Assembly: GCA_003501335.1 (NCBI GenBank)
Contig: DNPQ01000398.1
Span: forward strand, 1 to 8,831
Source: Bacillota bacterium
Lineage (GTDB): Bacteria > Bacillota > UBA4882 > UBA8346
DNA length: 8,831 bases
Reading direction: 5' to 3'
A program made the translations under genes and the position numbers. Every line of letters starts with the position of its first letter. The first letter of the stretch is position 1. The notes beneath the pieces were generated by a model that had not been told where the DNA came from, did no database searches, and saw only the letters and a program-made list of their open reading frames with translations. Positions 1-6,856 of the stretch are shown here, piece after piece.

Positions 1-286
1 TAATGTGTTCTACCGGCTTGGCGTCATTGAGAAACTTCGACCGAATAGCTTCGGGGAAAAGAGTGTTTCCTTCGAACCAACCGGCGGTAACACTGTCGCC
101 GAAGGCTACAATCAGAGGATTTTTTCGATAGATTCCATACTCATCCAGTTCTTTCGATGTTCCATGATGGTGCTTCATTTTTTCAATGAACTGGAGGGGT
201 AAAACGTCGTTATATCTTTTGGTGCTCCGGACGATGGCGAGAGCTTTTTCGGCTACATCGGCAGGCGTTAATACTTGGGATCTCAA
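1..286 (-). CDS. SGNH/GDSL-type hydrolase (esterase-like), N-terminal part, cut by window edge
   Basis: An open frame runs from a TTG codon at 286 to the left edge, giving 95 codons without a stop. About 58 residues of mostly polar, helix-like sequence precede the motif IVAFGDSVTAGW (residues 59-70). This is block I of the SGNH/GDSL hydrolase family, with Ser65 as the expected nucleophile. The other SGNH blocks and the Asp/His of the triad would lie beyond the window. Such enzymes remove acyl groups (often acetyl) from sugars or other esters. No signal peptide is visible, so a cytoplasmic role is inferred. The TTG start is chosen because AGAAGG lies 9 nt upstream and the sequence after it reads as coding; the first in-frame ATG is codon 37, leaving only 26 residues before the GDS motif. 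The gene starts 27 nt after the glycoside hydrolase stop, in the same frame, so it is probably co-transcribed and may deacylate the same imported saccharide. The family call is firm; the substrate is unknown. Confidence 0.82.
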   Translation of the reverse strand, partial: MRSQVLTPADVAEKALAIVRSTKRYNDVLPLQFIEKMKHHHGTSKELDEYGIYRKNPLIVAFGDSVTAGWFEGNTLFPEAIRSKFLNDAKPVEHI

Positions 287-301
287 TGCAGGATGCCTTC
301 T
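287..301 (-). promoter_or_regulatory. Ribosome binding site and spacer supporting a TTG start
   Basis: On the minus strand AGAAGG (301-296) is followed by a 9-nt spacer and TTG at 286. No ATG or GTG occurs in this frame between the upstream hydrolase stop and the TTG, so this site decides the start of the GDSL gene. The match to AGGAGG is 5 of 6. Confidence 0.55.
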
Positions 302-313
302 TTCTTGAGTGGT

Positions 314-3300
314 TTAAATCTCAACATAACGATGGAGTTTTGGATCAAAGCGGCTACCTTCCAACAAACCCAGCAGGGTGGTGGTAACTTTAAATTCAAG
401 CAGATTTTCACCAGGCTGCAAATATTCCGGCGCTAAGTCCCAGACAAAAGGTTCCCAGGGCCGGACACCGGCGGAATGGCCGTTTACCAATAACTCGATT
501 GGATTCTCAATCCCTTTGATTCCCAGACGCAGGGTTGATGGGGTCTGATCAAAAACCATTTTCCGGCGATACCTGATGATACCGGCATAACAGGGTAGTC
601 CGTCTGGACTCTCCTGGCTAAAGGAACTTTCCTCGGGGAGTTTGTCGATGGTCCAGTACTTTTGGGCCGTAGTCTGATAGACCCCGAATGGGCCGCATAA
701 ATAGAGCGGGTTGATCAATCCATCGGAATTATGGTTGGTGCTTACTTGGAGCTCCAGTTCATTAAGACCTGATTTTAATAAGGAAGTAACCTCTACACCC
801 AGATTGGATGGCAGATAGACCGGCTTGGACTGAAAATCCTGATGGATAAAGGGATGGCCATTAACGGCCAGTTGCCACTGCCCTTGGATGCTTCCCGGTT
901 CCATAACCAGCCAGGCGGCGGAAGAAGGAAGCTCCGCTATTTGAAACTGGGTCCGGTAACGGCAATCTAAAGGTGGAAAGACTAACTCCAGCGGGCAACC
1001 GAAATAATCGGACAAGACGACCGGTAAATACATTCCGCTTTCCGCCATTTGATTGATGATGGGCCGACAGCGGACCCTGCCTGGGCCTACACCTTGATAA
1101 GGAGTATGATTGGGCCCGACACTGTCGATTTGCAGCTCCCATTGGTCAAACCGGGCGGTATTCATTTGCTGGACGGATATTTGCCATTTTGCTTGGGGAT
1201 CCAGCCACAGAATATCGTTTTTTGGAGGGGTTCGCGATGTGCTTTGAGCCGTTAATTTTCCGGTCTGCAAACGGTAAAGTTTTGATTGGTAAGGCGCAAA
1301 TTCGGCTTTAAAGCTGCCGTGGCCGTTATGACAATGAAAATCAGCAATGAAATCTTTCTGGGCGGGATCCTCCATGGAGACCTCTTCCAGGATGGGATTT
1401 AAAAGACCGAAATCACCCCAATGGATCTCTACCGATTGGGTTTCTCCGGAAACATTCAACGCTAAGAGGTAAATCTTCTCAGGTTGAATATAATGATTGA
1501 CCAAAAAAGCATTATTTTCTTTTCCGCCGGAAATGATGGTGATCGGTCTTGCGGTTAACAAGGCTAGATTTTCCGGTAACTCTTCAATCGTAGGGACAAA
1601 GATCGCCTGACCATGAGTTTGGTTTCTAATCGATACCGGGGCTGGACTATCTTGGCGGTATTGCTGATAAACCGTATTGGCGTCAACAGCGAACCAATCG
1701 CTTAACAATGTAGGGAAATCTTCAGCCCCGTCGATATTCTCCACCGGCAGGCATTGGGTCGCCAGGAGTGTTCCTCCGCTGGCCACAAATTCTTTGATTT
1801 TCTCCCGGGCCGCTTTTTCCAGGTTCAGCATGGGGGGCAAGATTACAATGGAGAAACTTTCATTATTGATAGCAATCCCAGGGCCGTCGATCCGGCCCTG
1901 GCTTAATTCTTGGGGATCAATAATATAAAAATCGAAATGATTCCGGAGCAAACTTTGTTGCAGCTTTGAAAAATCTTCAGTTAAGCGGTTTTTTAAATCA
2001 TGCGGCTCTAGCATGGCTGTCCACTGGCTGGTGATGGGATCGATCACTAAAATTTCAACCTGCTGGCGATAATCGCTCCCCAACTGGCTAAGGGTTTTAA
2101 CATGATTGGATAAAATGTGCATTTGGGGCCAGGAAGGGTTTTGATAAAATGATGATGGTGGTGCGTCATGCTTGGCCAATCCGTCGGTGGTATAAAAAAA
2201 TGCATGGGGTACAAACAAATTGACGCCTTGAATCCCCAGCCAGTCGATCATCCATTTCATATCCTGGAGGGTCATGCCCCAGCCTACGCTATGGAAACAT
2301 TCGCAAAGGGCCCGTCCTTTACCGTAAAAGTGAGCGGCGGATCCGAGCAGTTTGGCGTTGGCCCGGTATTTTTTATTGGCAATGGCCGGGACCGTGTTGA
2401 CTTTTTGATGACCGGCATCTATTCCGGGAACATCCATATATTGCAATTGCCGGCTTCGCAGGATCGGTTTCTCCGCGGCATACAGCACCTGATGATTACG
2501 GCACCAGTCGGCCACTTGGCTATCAAAACTCGCCATAAACTCGGTTGTTAAGACATCCCAATAATCATAACGTATTTTGGCGGTCTTTTGATCAACTTGG
2601 TCCAATAAAGCCGGCAAATTCGGAATCAAAGTATAGCCTTTGTTTTTTAAAAAAAGTTCCGGCAATAGAGGTGACCACCGTAAGTCAGCATCATGAGGCT
2701 GCAAATCGATTTCATCAGCGAAAAATCCTTTGATGGTTTTCCCAAATTCCGGCCCCAAATATTGATAATATTTTTCATGAGTTTCCTGGATAAAGCAAGC
2801 TACCGCCTGCTTATTCAAAGGATCAATGAATTTGCCGAAAAATTTCATATGTTCCATGGTAACCTGCATAAAGATATACACGCGCCAATTCCCGGGGGGA
2901 AGTTTGTATTGTAAGCGTTTGATGGTTTTTCCGAAGAAAAAGCGTTTTTTATTATAGGGAGTTAGGCCACTCATTTGAAAAATCGGTTCGGCGCCAATGG
3001 TTCCGATGGCCGGAGCCAGATCCAGCGGATGGTTCCAATCGACCGTTCCGGTGTGGACGGGATAAGCAGCCGCCCAAATGGCCTTACCCCACGGTAAATC
3101 CATAATCAATTCCTGATCGCCGGAAATATCGAGCTTCCAGGTTTTTAACTCAGCGGCTGCATATTCCGGATGTTCCAAGAGTACCTGGCCGCCGGCGTTC
3201 CCGGTCGGATAGGGATATTCATCGCTCAGCCAAACATCTAAGCCGCATTCCTTGGCGGTTTCGACTGCGAGTCGTACTTTTTCAAACCATTCCTGCCCTA

Positions 3301-3448
3301 AATAAGGAATCTCTAAACCCATGCGGGGCTGAATCATAAACCCGCCGATTCCTTCTTCCTTCATGTGGTTAATTTGGTTTTGAATTTCATCATCAGTCAT
3401 CGCGCCGTTCCAAAACCAAAAAGGACAGAGACCGAAGTTCATTTTCAT
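314..3448 (-). CDS. Large multidomain glycoside hydrolase, GH106-like (alpha-L-rhamnosidase related)
   Basis: 1044 residues from the ATG at 3448. The N-terminal ~450 residues look like the (beta/alpha)8 catalytic region of GH106-related proteins. Visible landmarks are PFWFWNG (9-15), GIGGFMIQPR (about 33-42), SDEYPYPTG (75-83), FFADEID with Glu246, LCECF with Glu383, and GVNLFVPHAFFY (about 408-419). Glu246 and Glu383 are candidate catalytic carboxylates by analogy only. Residues ~460-600 resemble the Rossmann/GATase-like middle domain of such enzymes (ILVIDP, then EFVASGGTLLATQ). The C-terminal part is beta-rich, with two likely galactose-binding jelly-roll modules each carrying a VNG motif (near 862 and 988). 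There is no signal peptide, so it probably acts in the cytoplasm on imported oligosaccharide. The frame stays open upstream to 3610, but that would overlap the binding-protein gene and read through a hairpin; GGGTGG 6 nt before 3448 supports the shorter start. Characterised GH106 members are alpha-L-rhamnosidases; the true specificity here is open, and it may belong to an uncharacterised sister family. Confidence 0.72.
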   Translation of the reverse strand: MKMNFGLCPFWFWNGAMTDDEIQNQINHMKEEGIGGFMIQPRMGLEIPYLGQEWFEKVRLAVETAKECGLDVWLSDEYPYPTGNAGGQVLLEHPEYAAAELKTWKLDISGDQELIMDLPWGKAIWAAAYPVHTGTVDWNHPLDLAPAIGTIGAEPIFQMSGLTPYNKKRFFFGKTIKRLQYKLPPGNWRVYIFMQVTMEHMKFFGKFIDPLNKQAVACFIQETHEKYYQYLGPEFGKTIKGFFADEIDLQPHDADLRWSPLLPELFLKNKGYTLIPNLPALLDQVDQKTAKIRYDYWDVLTTEFMASFDSQVADWCRNHQVLYAAEKPILRSRQLQYMDVPGIDAGHQKVNTVPAIANKKYRANAKLLGSAAHFYGKGRALCECFHSVGWGMTLQDMKWMIDWLGIQGVNLFVPHAFFYTTDGLAKHDAPPSSFYQNPSWPQMHILSNHVKTLSQLGSDYRQQVEILVIDPITSQWTAMLEPHDLKNRLTEDFSKLQQSLLRNHFDFYIIDPQELSQGRIDGPGIAINNESFSIVILPPMLNLEKAAREKIKEFVASGGTLLATQCLPVENIDGAEDFPTLLSDWFAVDANTVYQQYRQDSPAPVSIRNQTHGQAIFVPTIEELPENLALLTARPITIISGGKENNAFLVNHYIQPEKIYLLALNVSGETQSVEIHWGDFGLLNPILEEVSMEDPAQKDFIADFHCHNGHGSFKAEFAPYQSKLYRLQTGKLTAQSTSRTPPKNDILWLDPQAKWQISVQQMNTARFDQWELQIDSVGPNHTPYQGVGPGRVRCRPIINQMAESGMYLPVVLSDYFGCPLELVFPPLDCRYRTQFQIAELPSSAAWLVMEPGSIQGQWQLAVNGHPFIHQDFQSKPVYLPSNLGVEVTSLLKSGLNELELQVSTNHNSDGLINPLYLCGPFGVYQTTAQKYWTIDKLPEESSFSQESPDGLPCYAGIIRYRRKMVFDQTPSTLRLGIKGIENPIELLVNGHSAGVRPWEPFVWDLAPEYLQPGENLLEFKVTTTLLGLLEGSRFDPKLHRYVEI

Positions 3449-3460
3449 CTGATACCACCC
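3449..3460 (-). promoter_or_regulatory. Ribosome binding site setting the glycoside hydrolase start
   Basis: GGGTGG (3460-3455) lies 6 nt before the ATG at 3448. A second ATG two codons later (3442) would be less well spaced. The site argues against the longer in-frame start at 3610. Confidence 0.6.
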
Positions 3461-3494
3461 GTTCTTTTGATGAAGAAAATTTGAAATTAAAAAT

Positions 3495-3525
3495 AATTGG
3501 TGGACGGATACTCCATCCACCAATT
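3495..3525 (-). terminator. Intercistronic hairpin with T-rich tail (attenuating terminator or RNA-stabilising stem)
   Basis: AATTGGTGGA (3495-3504) and TCCACCAATT (3516-3525) form a perfect 10-bp stem. Inside it, after one C/A mismatch, GGA and TCC can pair around a 3-nt TAC loop. On the transcribed strand the stem is followed by ATTTTTAATTT. It lies 23 nt after the binding-protein stop and about 46 nt before the hydrolase start. It could act as a leaky intrinsic terminator or as a 3' stabiliser that keeps binding-protein mRNA in excess over the downstream enzymes. The T-run is interrupted and the outer stem is AT-rich, so full termination is doubtful. Confidence 0.65.
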
Positions 3526-3548
3526 CATTCAGGTCTTTTTCAAAAAAT

Positions 3549-4841
3549 TTATTTTTTAAACGCGGTGTCATAATCCTTTTTGGATTTTTCCAATGCTTGG
3601 GCCCATTCATTTAAGAAGGTTTCCACCGATTTTTTCCCGCTCAGGACCATTTGAATTCCAGGATCGACAACTTGATCCATAATTACGCTGTAATCGGGTA
3701 AATAGATCGGCGAAGCGACCAGAATCGTCTTCTTGTCGGCTAGCGTAGAAGCGAGAAGTGATATTTGAGGTGCGTCTTGGATCCACTTTTCATTCAAAAC
3801 TTTGTTATTTGTCGGCATTTGACCGGTATTTTGGTTCCAATAGCTTTGGCTTTTCTCCGAGGCTAAAAAGCTGATAAATTTCCATGCTGCAGCAGGTCGC
3901 TTGGAAGTACTGAAAATGGAATACCCACTAAAAGTGTTTCCTGCCACAAGTACATGTCTCCCGGTGAGAGAGAGCGGCATGGAAGCGGCGGCGAATTTAC
4001 CGGCGCCTAAAGTCTGAAGATGCTGGGTATAAGAACCGAGGTTGTGCAATATCATCGCTGTTGAGCCGGTATCGAATGCCGCGGCCATCTCCTTATAGCC
4101 GGCGGTAATATCGCTCTGAGACGTATATTTGCCATAAAGGCCTAAGTAACGCTTAGCAATTGCAATGTGTTTGGGATCGTTAATGGTGCACTTGCCTTTG
4201 GCTGTAAAAAAGCTAGTGATTCCGGAGTAAGAATACAAAACCGCTTGTAAGGGATAGGAGCCTGCCACTCCGCCCCGAATACTATATCCGTATCGGTAAT
4301 TTGCTTTATCGGTCAATTTATCAACCGCATTAAAAAAATCATCCCAAGTACGCGGAGCCGGTAAATTGGCCTTTTTGAACCAATCGGATCGATACCAAAT
4401 GGTATCTAGAGTACCTGTTTGTGGAATCATATACAGTTTTTTACTGGAGACAGAGTCGCGCACACTTTGGAGACAGGTCGCCGAAATATCCTTGCCCTCA
4501 GACCATTTCTTATAGTAGGAGTCTAATGGTAAAATAATTTTCCGGGTTGCATAATCGCCCAGCCATTGTTGGGGGAAGACGGTGCAATCAGGAAGATCAT
4601 TGGCGGCTGCTGCCACATCATATTTTTGTTTGGCAGCACTCGATGGAATTGCCACATATTCCACTTCAATATCAGGATTTTGTTCTTGAAAACGCTTGAT
4701 TAATTCTCGAAAAATCGGGTCCCGTTCAGGGCCGGCATTATTATTCCAAAAGGTAAGCTTGATTTTGGCCGGCGCGCCCAGGCAAACTGCAGAAAATCCT
4801 AGGCAAATTATAAATAAGAGCAACAACCATTTCTTGACCAT
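3549..4841 (-). CDS. Extracellular sugar-binding protein of a CUT1 ABC transporter
   Basis: 430 residues from the ATG at 4841. The N-terminus has Lys3-Lys4, a hydrophobic core (about 5-22) and a probable signal peptidase I site after Ala23 or Ala25 (LGAPA-KIKL). The mature start, KIKLTFWNNNAGPERDP, followed by ELIKRFQEQNPDIEVEYV, is typical of family 1 solute-binding proteins (SBP_bac_1, UgpB/MalE-like). Internal segments such as the aromatic WYRSDWFKKANLPAPRTWDDF also match this fold. It would capture an oligosaccharide outside the membrane and deliver it to the two permeases encoded just upstream. The two Cys residues in the signal region (Cys13 after FII, Cys20 after SAV) do not make a good lipobox, unusual for a Gram-positive-type system. 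The start is set by GGAGG 8 nt before ATG 4841; earlier in-frame starts at 4880 (GTG) and 4856 (ATG) lack well-placed sites, and the 4856 ATG abuts the GGAGG itself. The ligand cannot be told from sequence. Confidence 0.92.
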   Translation of the reverse strand: MVKKWLLLLFIICLGFSAVCLGAPAKIKLTFWNNNAGPERDPIFRELIKRFQEQNPDIEVEYVAIPSSAAKQKYDVAAAANDLPDCTVFPQQWLGDYATRKIILPLDSYYKKWSEGKDISATCLQSVRDSVSSKKLYMIPQTGTLDTIWYRSDWFKKANLPAPRTWDDFFNAVDKLTDKANYRYGYSIRGGVAGSYPLQAVLYSYSGITSFFTAKGKCTINDPKHIAIAKRYLGLYGKYTSQSDITAGYKEMAAAFDTGSTAMILHNLGSYTQHLQTLGAGKFAAASMPLSLTGRHVLVAGNTFSGYSIFSTSKRPAAAWKFISFLASEKSQSYWNQNTGQMPTNNKVLNEKWIQDAPQISLLASTLADKKTILVASPIYLPDYSVIMDQVVDPGIQMVLSGKKSVETFLNEWAQALEKSKKDYDTAFKK

Positions 4842-4854
4842 TTTATTTTCCTCC
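4842..4854 (-). promoter_or_regulatory. Strong ribosome binding site of the solute-binding protein
   Basis: GGAGG (4854-4850) plus an 8-nt A-rich spacer precedes the ATG at 4841. It fixes the start and suggests high translation, as expected for a binding protein needed in excess over its permeases. Confidence 0.75.
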
Positions 4855-4922
4855 ATGTAAATGTTGATATATTTTCGCACTTTTTGCAGAAGTCAGCCTT
4901 TTCATCACCTCCCGATAATTAA

Positions 4923-5762
4923 TCAACCCTTAATTGCCCCGGTGCTTAATCCCTGAACTAAATATTTTTGCACGTAAGCAAATATCAGAACCGACGGAAT
5001 CAAGGCAATAACGCTTCCCGCGGCCAAAGCACCATAATTGATATCATACTCGCCCATCATAAAGTTCAAACCCACTGGGATCGTATAGCGACTGCTTTTG
5101 CTAATTAAGATCAAGGCAAATAAAAATTCATTCCAACATCCGATAAAGGCGAATGAGCCTGTCGCGATGAGTCCCGGTAATAATATGGGTAAGATAACGT
5201 TGAAAATCGCCCGTAAACGGCTACAGCCATCAACCATAGCCGCTTCTTCCAGTTCTTTCGGTATATTGGCGACAAAACCTTTCATGATCACCGAGTTAAA
5301 AGGCAACTGGAACGTAGTATAAACAATGATCAAGGACCATAAGCTACTGGTTAAACCTAGGCTCTTAAAGATAAGGAAAAAAGGGATAATCAGCATGGTA
5401 TGCGGAATAAACTGCGTACAAAGGAGTGTCAACATAAAACCCTTTTTACCTCTGAAATTAAAACGGCCTAACGCATAGCCAACTAAAATTGAAAATAAAA
5501 CCACCAAAATTACTGAGAGAACCGAAACAATCAGGCTGTTTTTGAAATATACCGAAAAGCCAATATTCTGCCAGGCATTAAAGAAATTGTGGAAGGTCCA
5601 CGGCGATGGAAGATATTGGATATGGGTATTCATGATATCACTTTCACGTTTGAAAGCAGTATTAATTGTCCAATAAAAAGGAAACAGCACAAAGAGCATA
5701 ACTAACATTAACGGGAAGAAAAATAAAAAGAACTTGCTAATTTTGGACCCGAAGTTTTTCAT
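4923..5762 (-). CDS. Sugar ABC transporter permease, MalG/CUT1 type
   Basis: 279 residues, the normal length for this subunit. Six hydrophobic segments are visible at about 12-33, 75-97, 108-131, 139-159, 197-220 and 245-268. The cytoplasmic EAA loop is canonical: EEAAMVDG (172-179) followed by I190-L-P192, the site that docks the ATPase. The C-terminus, VQGLSTGAIKG, is the usual ending of MalG/LacG-like permeases. It pairs with the upstream permease to form the membrane channel for an imported oligosaccharide. Its ATG overlaps the stop of the upstream permease by 4 nt (ATGA), and AGGAGG lies 7 nt before the ATG, so the two are translationally coupled. The gap to the binding-protein gene is 81 nt. 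No ATPase gene lies in the window, so a shared MsmX-type ATPase elsewhere is inferred. Confidence 0.95.
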   Translation of the reverse strand: MKNFGSKISKFFLFFFPLMLVMLFVLFPFYWTINTAFKRESDIMNTHIQYLPSPWTFHNFFNAWQNIGFSVYFKNSLIVSVLSVILVVLFSILVGYALGRFNFRGKKGFMLTLLCTQFIPHTMLIIPFFLIFKSLGLTSSLWSLIIVYTTFQLPFNSVIMKGFVANIPKELEEAAMVDGCSRLRAIFNVILPILLPGLIATGSFAFIGCWNEFLFALILISKSSRYTIPVGLNFMMGEYDINYGALAAGSVIALIPSVLIFAYVQKYLVQGLSTGAIKG

Positions 5763-6658
5763 AGCTGCTCCTCCTGTCCAAATTTGCTCATCTGCAAATA
5801 AGTTAAGGCAAATCCTAATAACAGCATAAAACTGATAACTACCAAAGCCGATCCGTAACCAAAATTACTGGCGGAGATGGCTTTTTGCGCAATATACATG
5901 GATAAAGTAGTCGTAGCATTGGCCGGTCCACCACCGGTCATCGTGTAAATCAAATCAACACTGTTAAATTCCCAGACTGCGCGTAAAAGAGTGGATAAGA
6001 TAATGGTCTCTTTCAAATAAGGCAAGGTAATATTACAAAAAGAACCCCACCGTCCACCACCGTCCACTGCGCATGATTCGTAAAGTTCAGTTGGGATGCT
6101 TTGCAGCCCAGCCAGGATGACAATGGCAAAAAAGGGAATACCCCGCCACAGTTCGGCTAGACAAATCGCTCCCAAGACGGTTTTGGAATTGGCAGTCCAG
6201 GCAATGTTGGTGTGAATTAAGCCGATTTGCCGCAACAAAGCATTGAAGACGCCAAAATGTTCGTTAAACATCATTGACCACATCATGGAAGTCAAGACTC
6301 CGGAGATTGCCCAGGGTATTAGTACAGCAGCCCGGCAGAATCCCCGCCCTTTAAATTTCTGATTGAGCAGTAAAGCAATAACGAGTCCGAAGATTAGTTG
6401 AAATAAAACTTCTATGATAACCCATTTTAAAGATACTCCCAAGCTAGAATAGAATAATGAATCCAAATGAAAAATTTTGATAAAATTGCCCAATCCGACA
6501 AAACCATTAGAATACGGTTGACTCAGATTGTAGTTCTGGAAACTATAATAAAACACATTACCGACCGGATAAACCATAAAACATAATATTAACACTACAG
6601 CCGGAGCAATAAATAAATAAGGAATCCAATTCCTTTTTCCTCTATCGATGCTTTGCAT
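5759..6658 (-). CDS. Sugar ABC transporter permease, MalF/CUT1 type
   Basis: 299 residues. The start, RNWIPYLFIAPAVVLIL, and the signature TGGGPANATTT (241-251) mark a MalF/UgpA/LacF-like inner-membrane permease. Six hydrophobic segments are visible (about 12-32, 75-98, 110-130, 160-184, 216-238, 268-290). The EAA loop at 194-213 keeps the spaced Gly200 and the final I-T-L-P but reads ESC instead of EAA at its first three positions. The ATG at 6658 has GAGGTG 5 nt upstream. It is the first gene after the 198-bp gap that follows the regulator and carries a plausible promoter. It forms the heterodimeric channel with the next gene. Permeases preceding the binding protein is the reverse of the commonest order for this transporter class. 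Substrate is not predictable from the permease itself. Confidence 0.95.
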   Translation of the reverse strand: MQSIDRGKRNWIPYLFIAPAVVLILCFMVYPVGNVFYYSFQNYNLSQPYSNGFVGLGNFIKIFHLDSLFYSSLGVSLKWVIIEVLFQLIFGLVIALLLNQKFKGRGFCRAAVLIPWAISGVLTSMMWSMMFNEHFGVFNALLRQIGLIHTNIAWTANSKTVLGAICLAELWRGIPFFAIVILAGLQSIPTELYESCAVDGGGRWGSFCNITLPYLKETIILSTLLRAVWEFNSVDLIYTMTGGGPANATTTLSMYIAQKAISASNFGYGSALVVISFMLLLGFALTYLQMSKFGQEEQL

Positions 6659-6730
6659 CAGGGCACCTCACTTCATTCTAGTAGTTAAGCTTATTATCAT
6701 GCAAAGCGGTGGGAAATAACATTCAATTTT

Positions 6731-6758
6731 TTTATATCAAGGTTCAATAAATTTTCAA
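6731..6758 (-). promoter_or_regulatory. Candidate sigma-A promoter for the transporter and hydrolase genes
   Basis: On the minus strand TTGAAA (6758-6753) is separated by 16 nt from TATAAA (6736-6731). Each hexamer matches the consensus at 5 of 6 positions. Transcription would begin near 6724, leaving a leader of about 65 nt before the permease start. The surroundings are AT-rich, so chance matches are possible. The location, right after the regulator gene and before the transporter, is where a regulated promoter is expected. Confidence 0.5.
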
Positions 6759-6776
6759 GCCTGATAATTGTCTGGC
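6759..6776. promoter_or_regulatory. Imperfect dyad touching the -35 box, possible operator
   Basis: GCCTGATAATTGTCTGGC is an 18-bp imperfect inverted repeat centred on AATT; 7 of 9 pairs are complementary, one is T-T and one is T-G. It ends exactly where the predicted -35 hexamer begins, a usual position for an activator. AraC-type regulators more often bind direct repeats, so assignment to the neighbouring regulator is uncertain. Confidence 0.3.
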
Positions 6777-6856
6777 ATATGTTTTTCAGCTTTTAGAAAT
6801 GGGGTATTTTAAAGAGTGGTTAACAGTGTAAGCGGGAAGGGTCTATATTCATAAGT

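Noticed and set aside
5..202. Plus-strand 65-codon open frame at the left end
   Set aside because: It lies opposite the GDSL esterase gene, whose minus-strand frame contains a clear FGDSVT motif; the plus-strand product shows no recognisable features.
2168..2551. Plus-strand 127-codon open frame inside the hydrolase gene
   Set aside because: It is antisense to conserved catalytic-domain sequence (LCECF, GVNLFVPHA) and its product shows no family resemblance. Other plus-strand frames in this gene are rejected on the same grounds.
3449..3610. In-frame N-terminal extension of the glycoside hydrolase starting at 3610
   Set aside because: It would overlap the end of the binding-protein gene by 62 nt and translate the intercistronic hairpin. 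Its 54 residues look non-coding, and GGGTGG supports the start at 3448.
6696..6715. Catabolite repression (cre) site in the promoter region
   Set aside because: GCAAAGCGGTGGGA resembles half of a cre site but is off by one base in spacing and its second half does not match.
6792..6813. AT-rich stem after the regulator gene as a terminator
   Set aside because: The arms are almost entirely A/T with one mismatch and there is no following T-run, so it would be a poor terminator; no better one is visible between regulator and permease.
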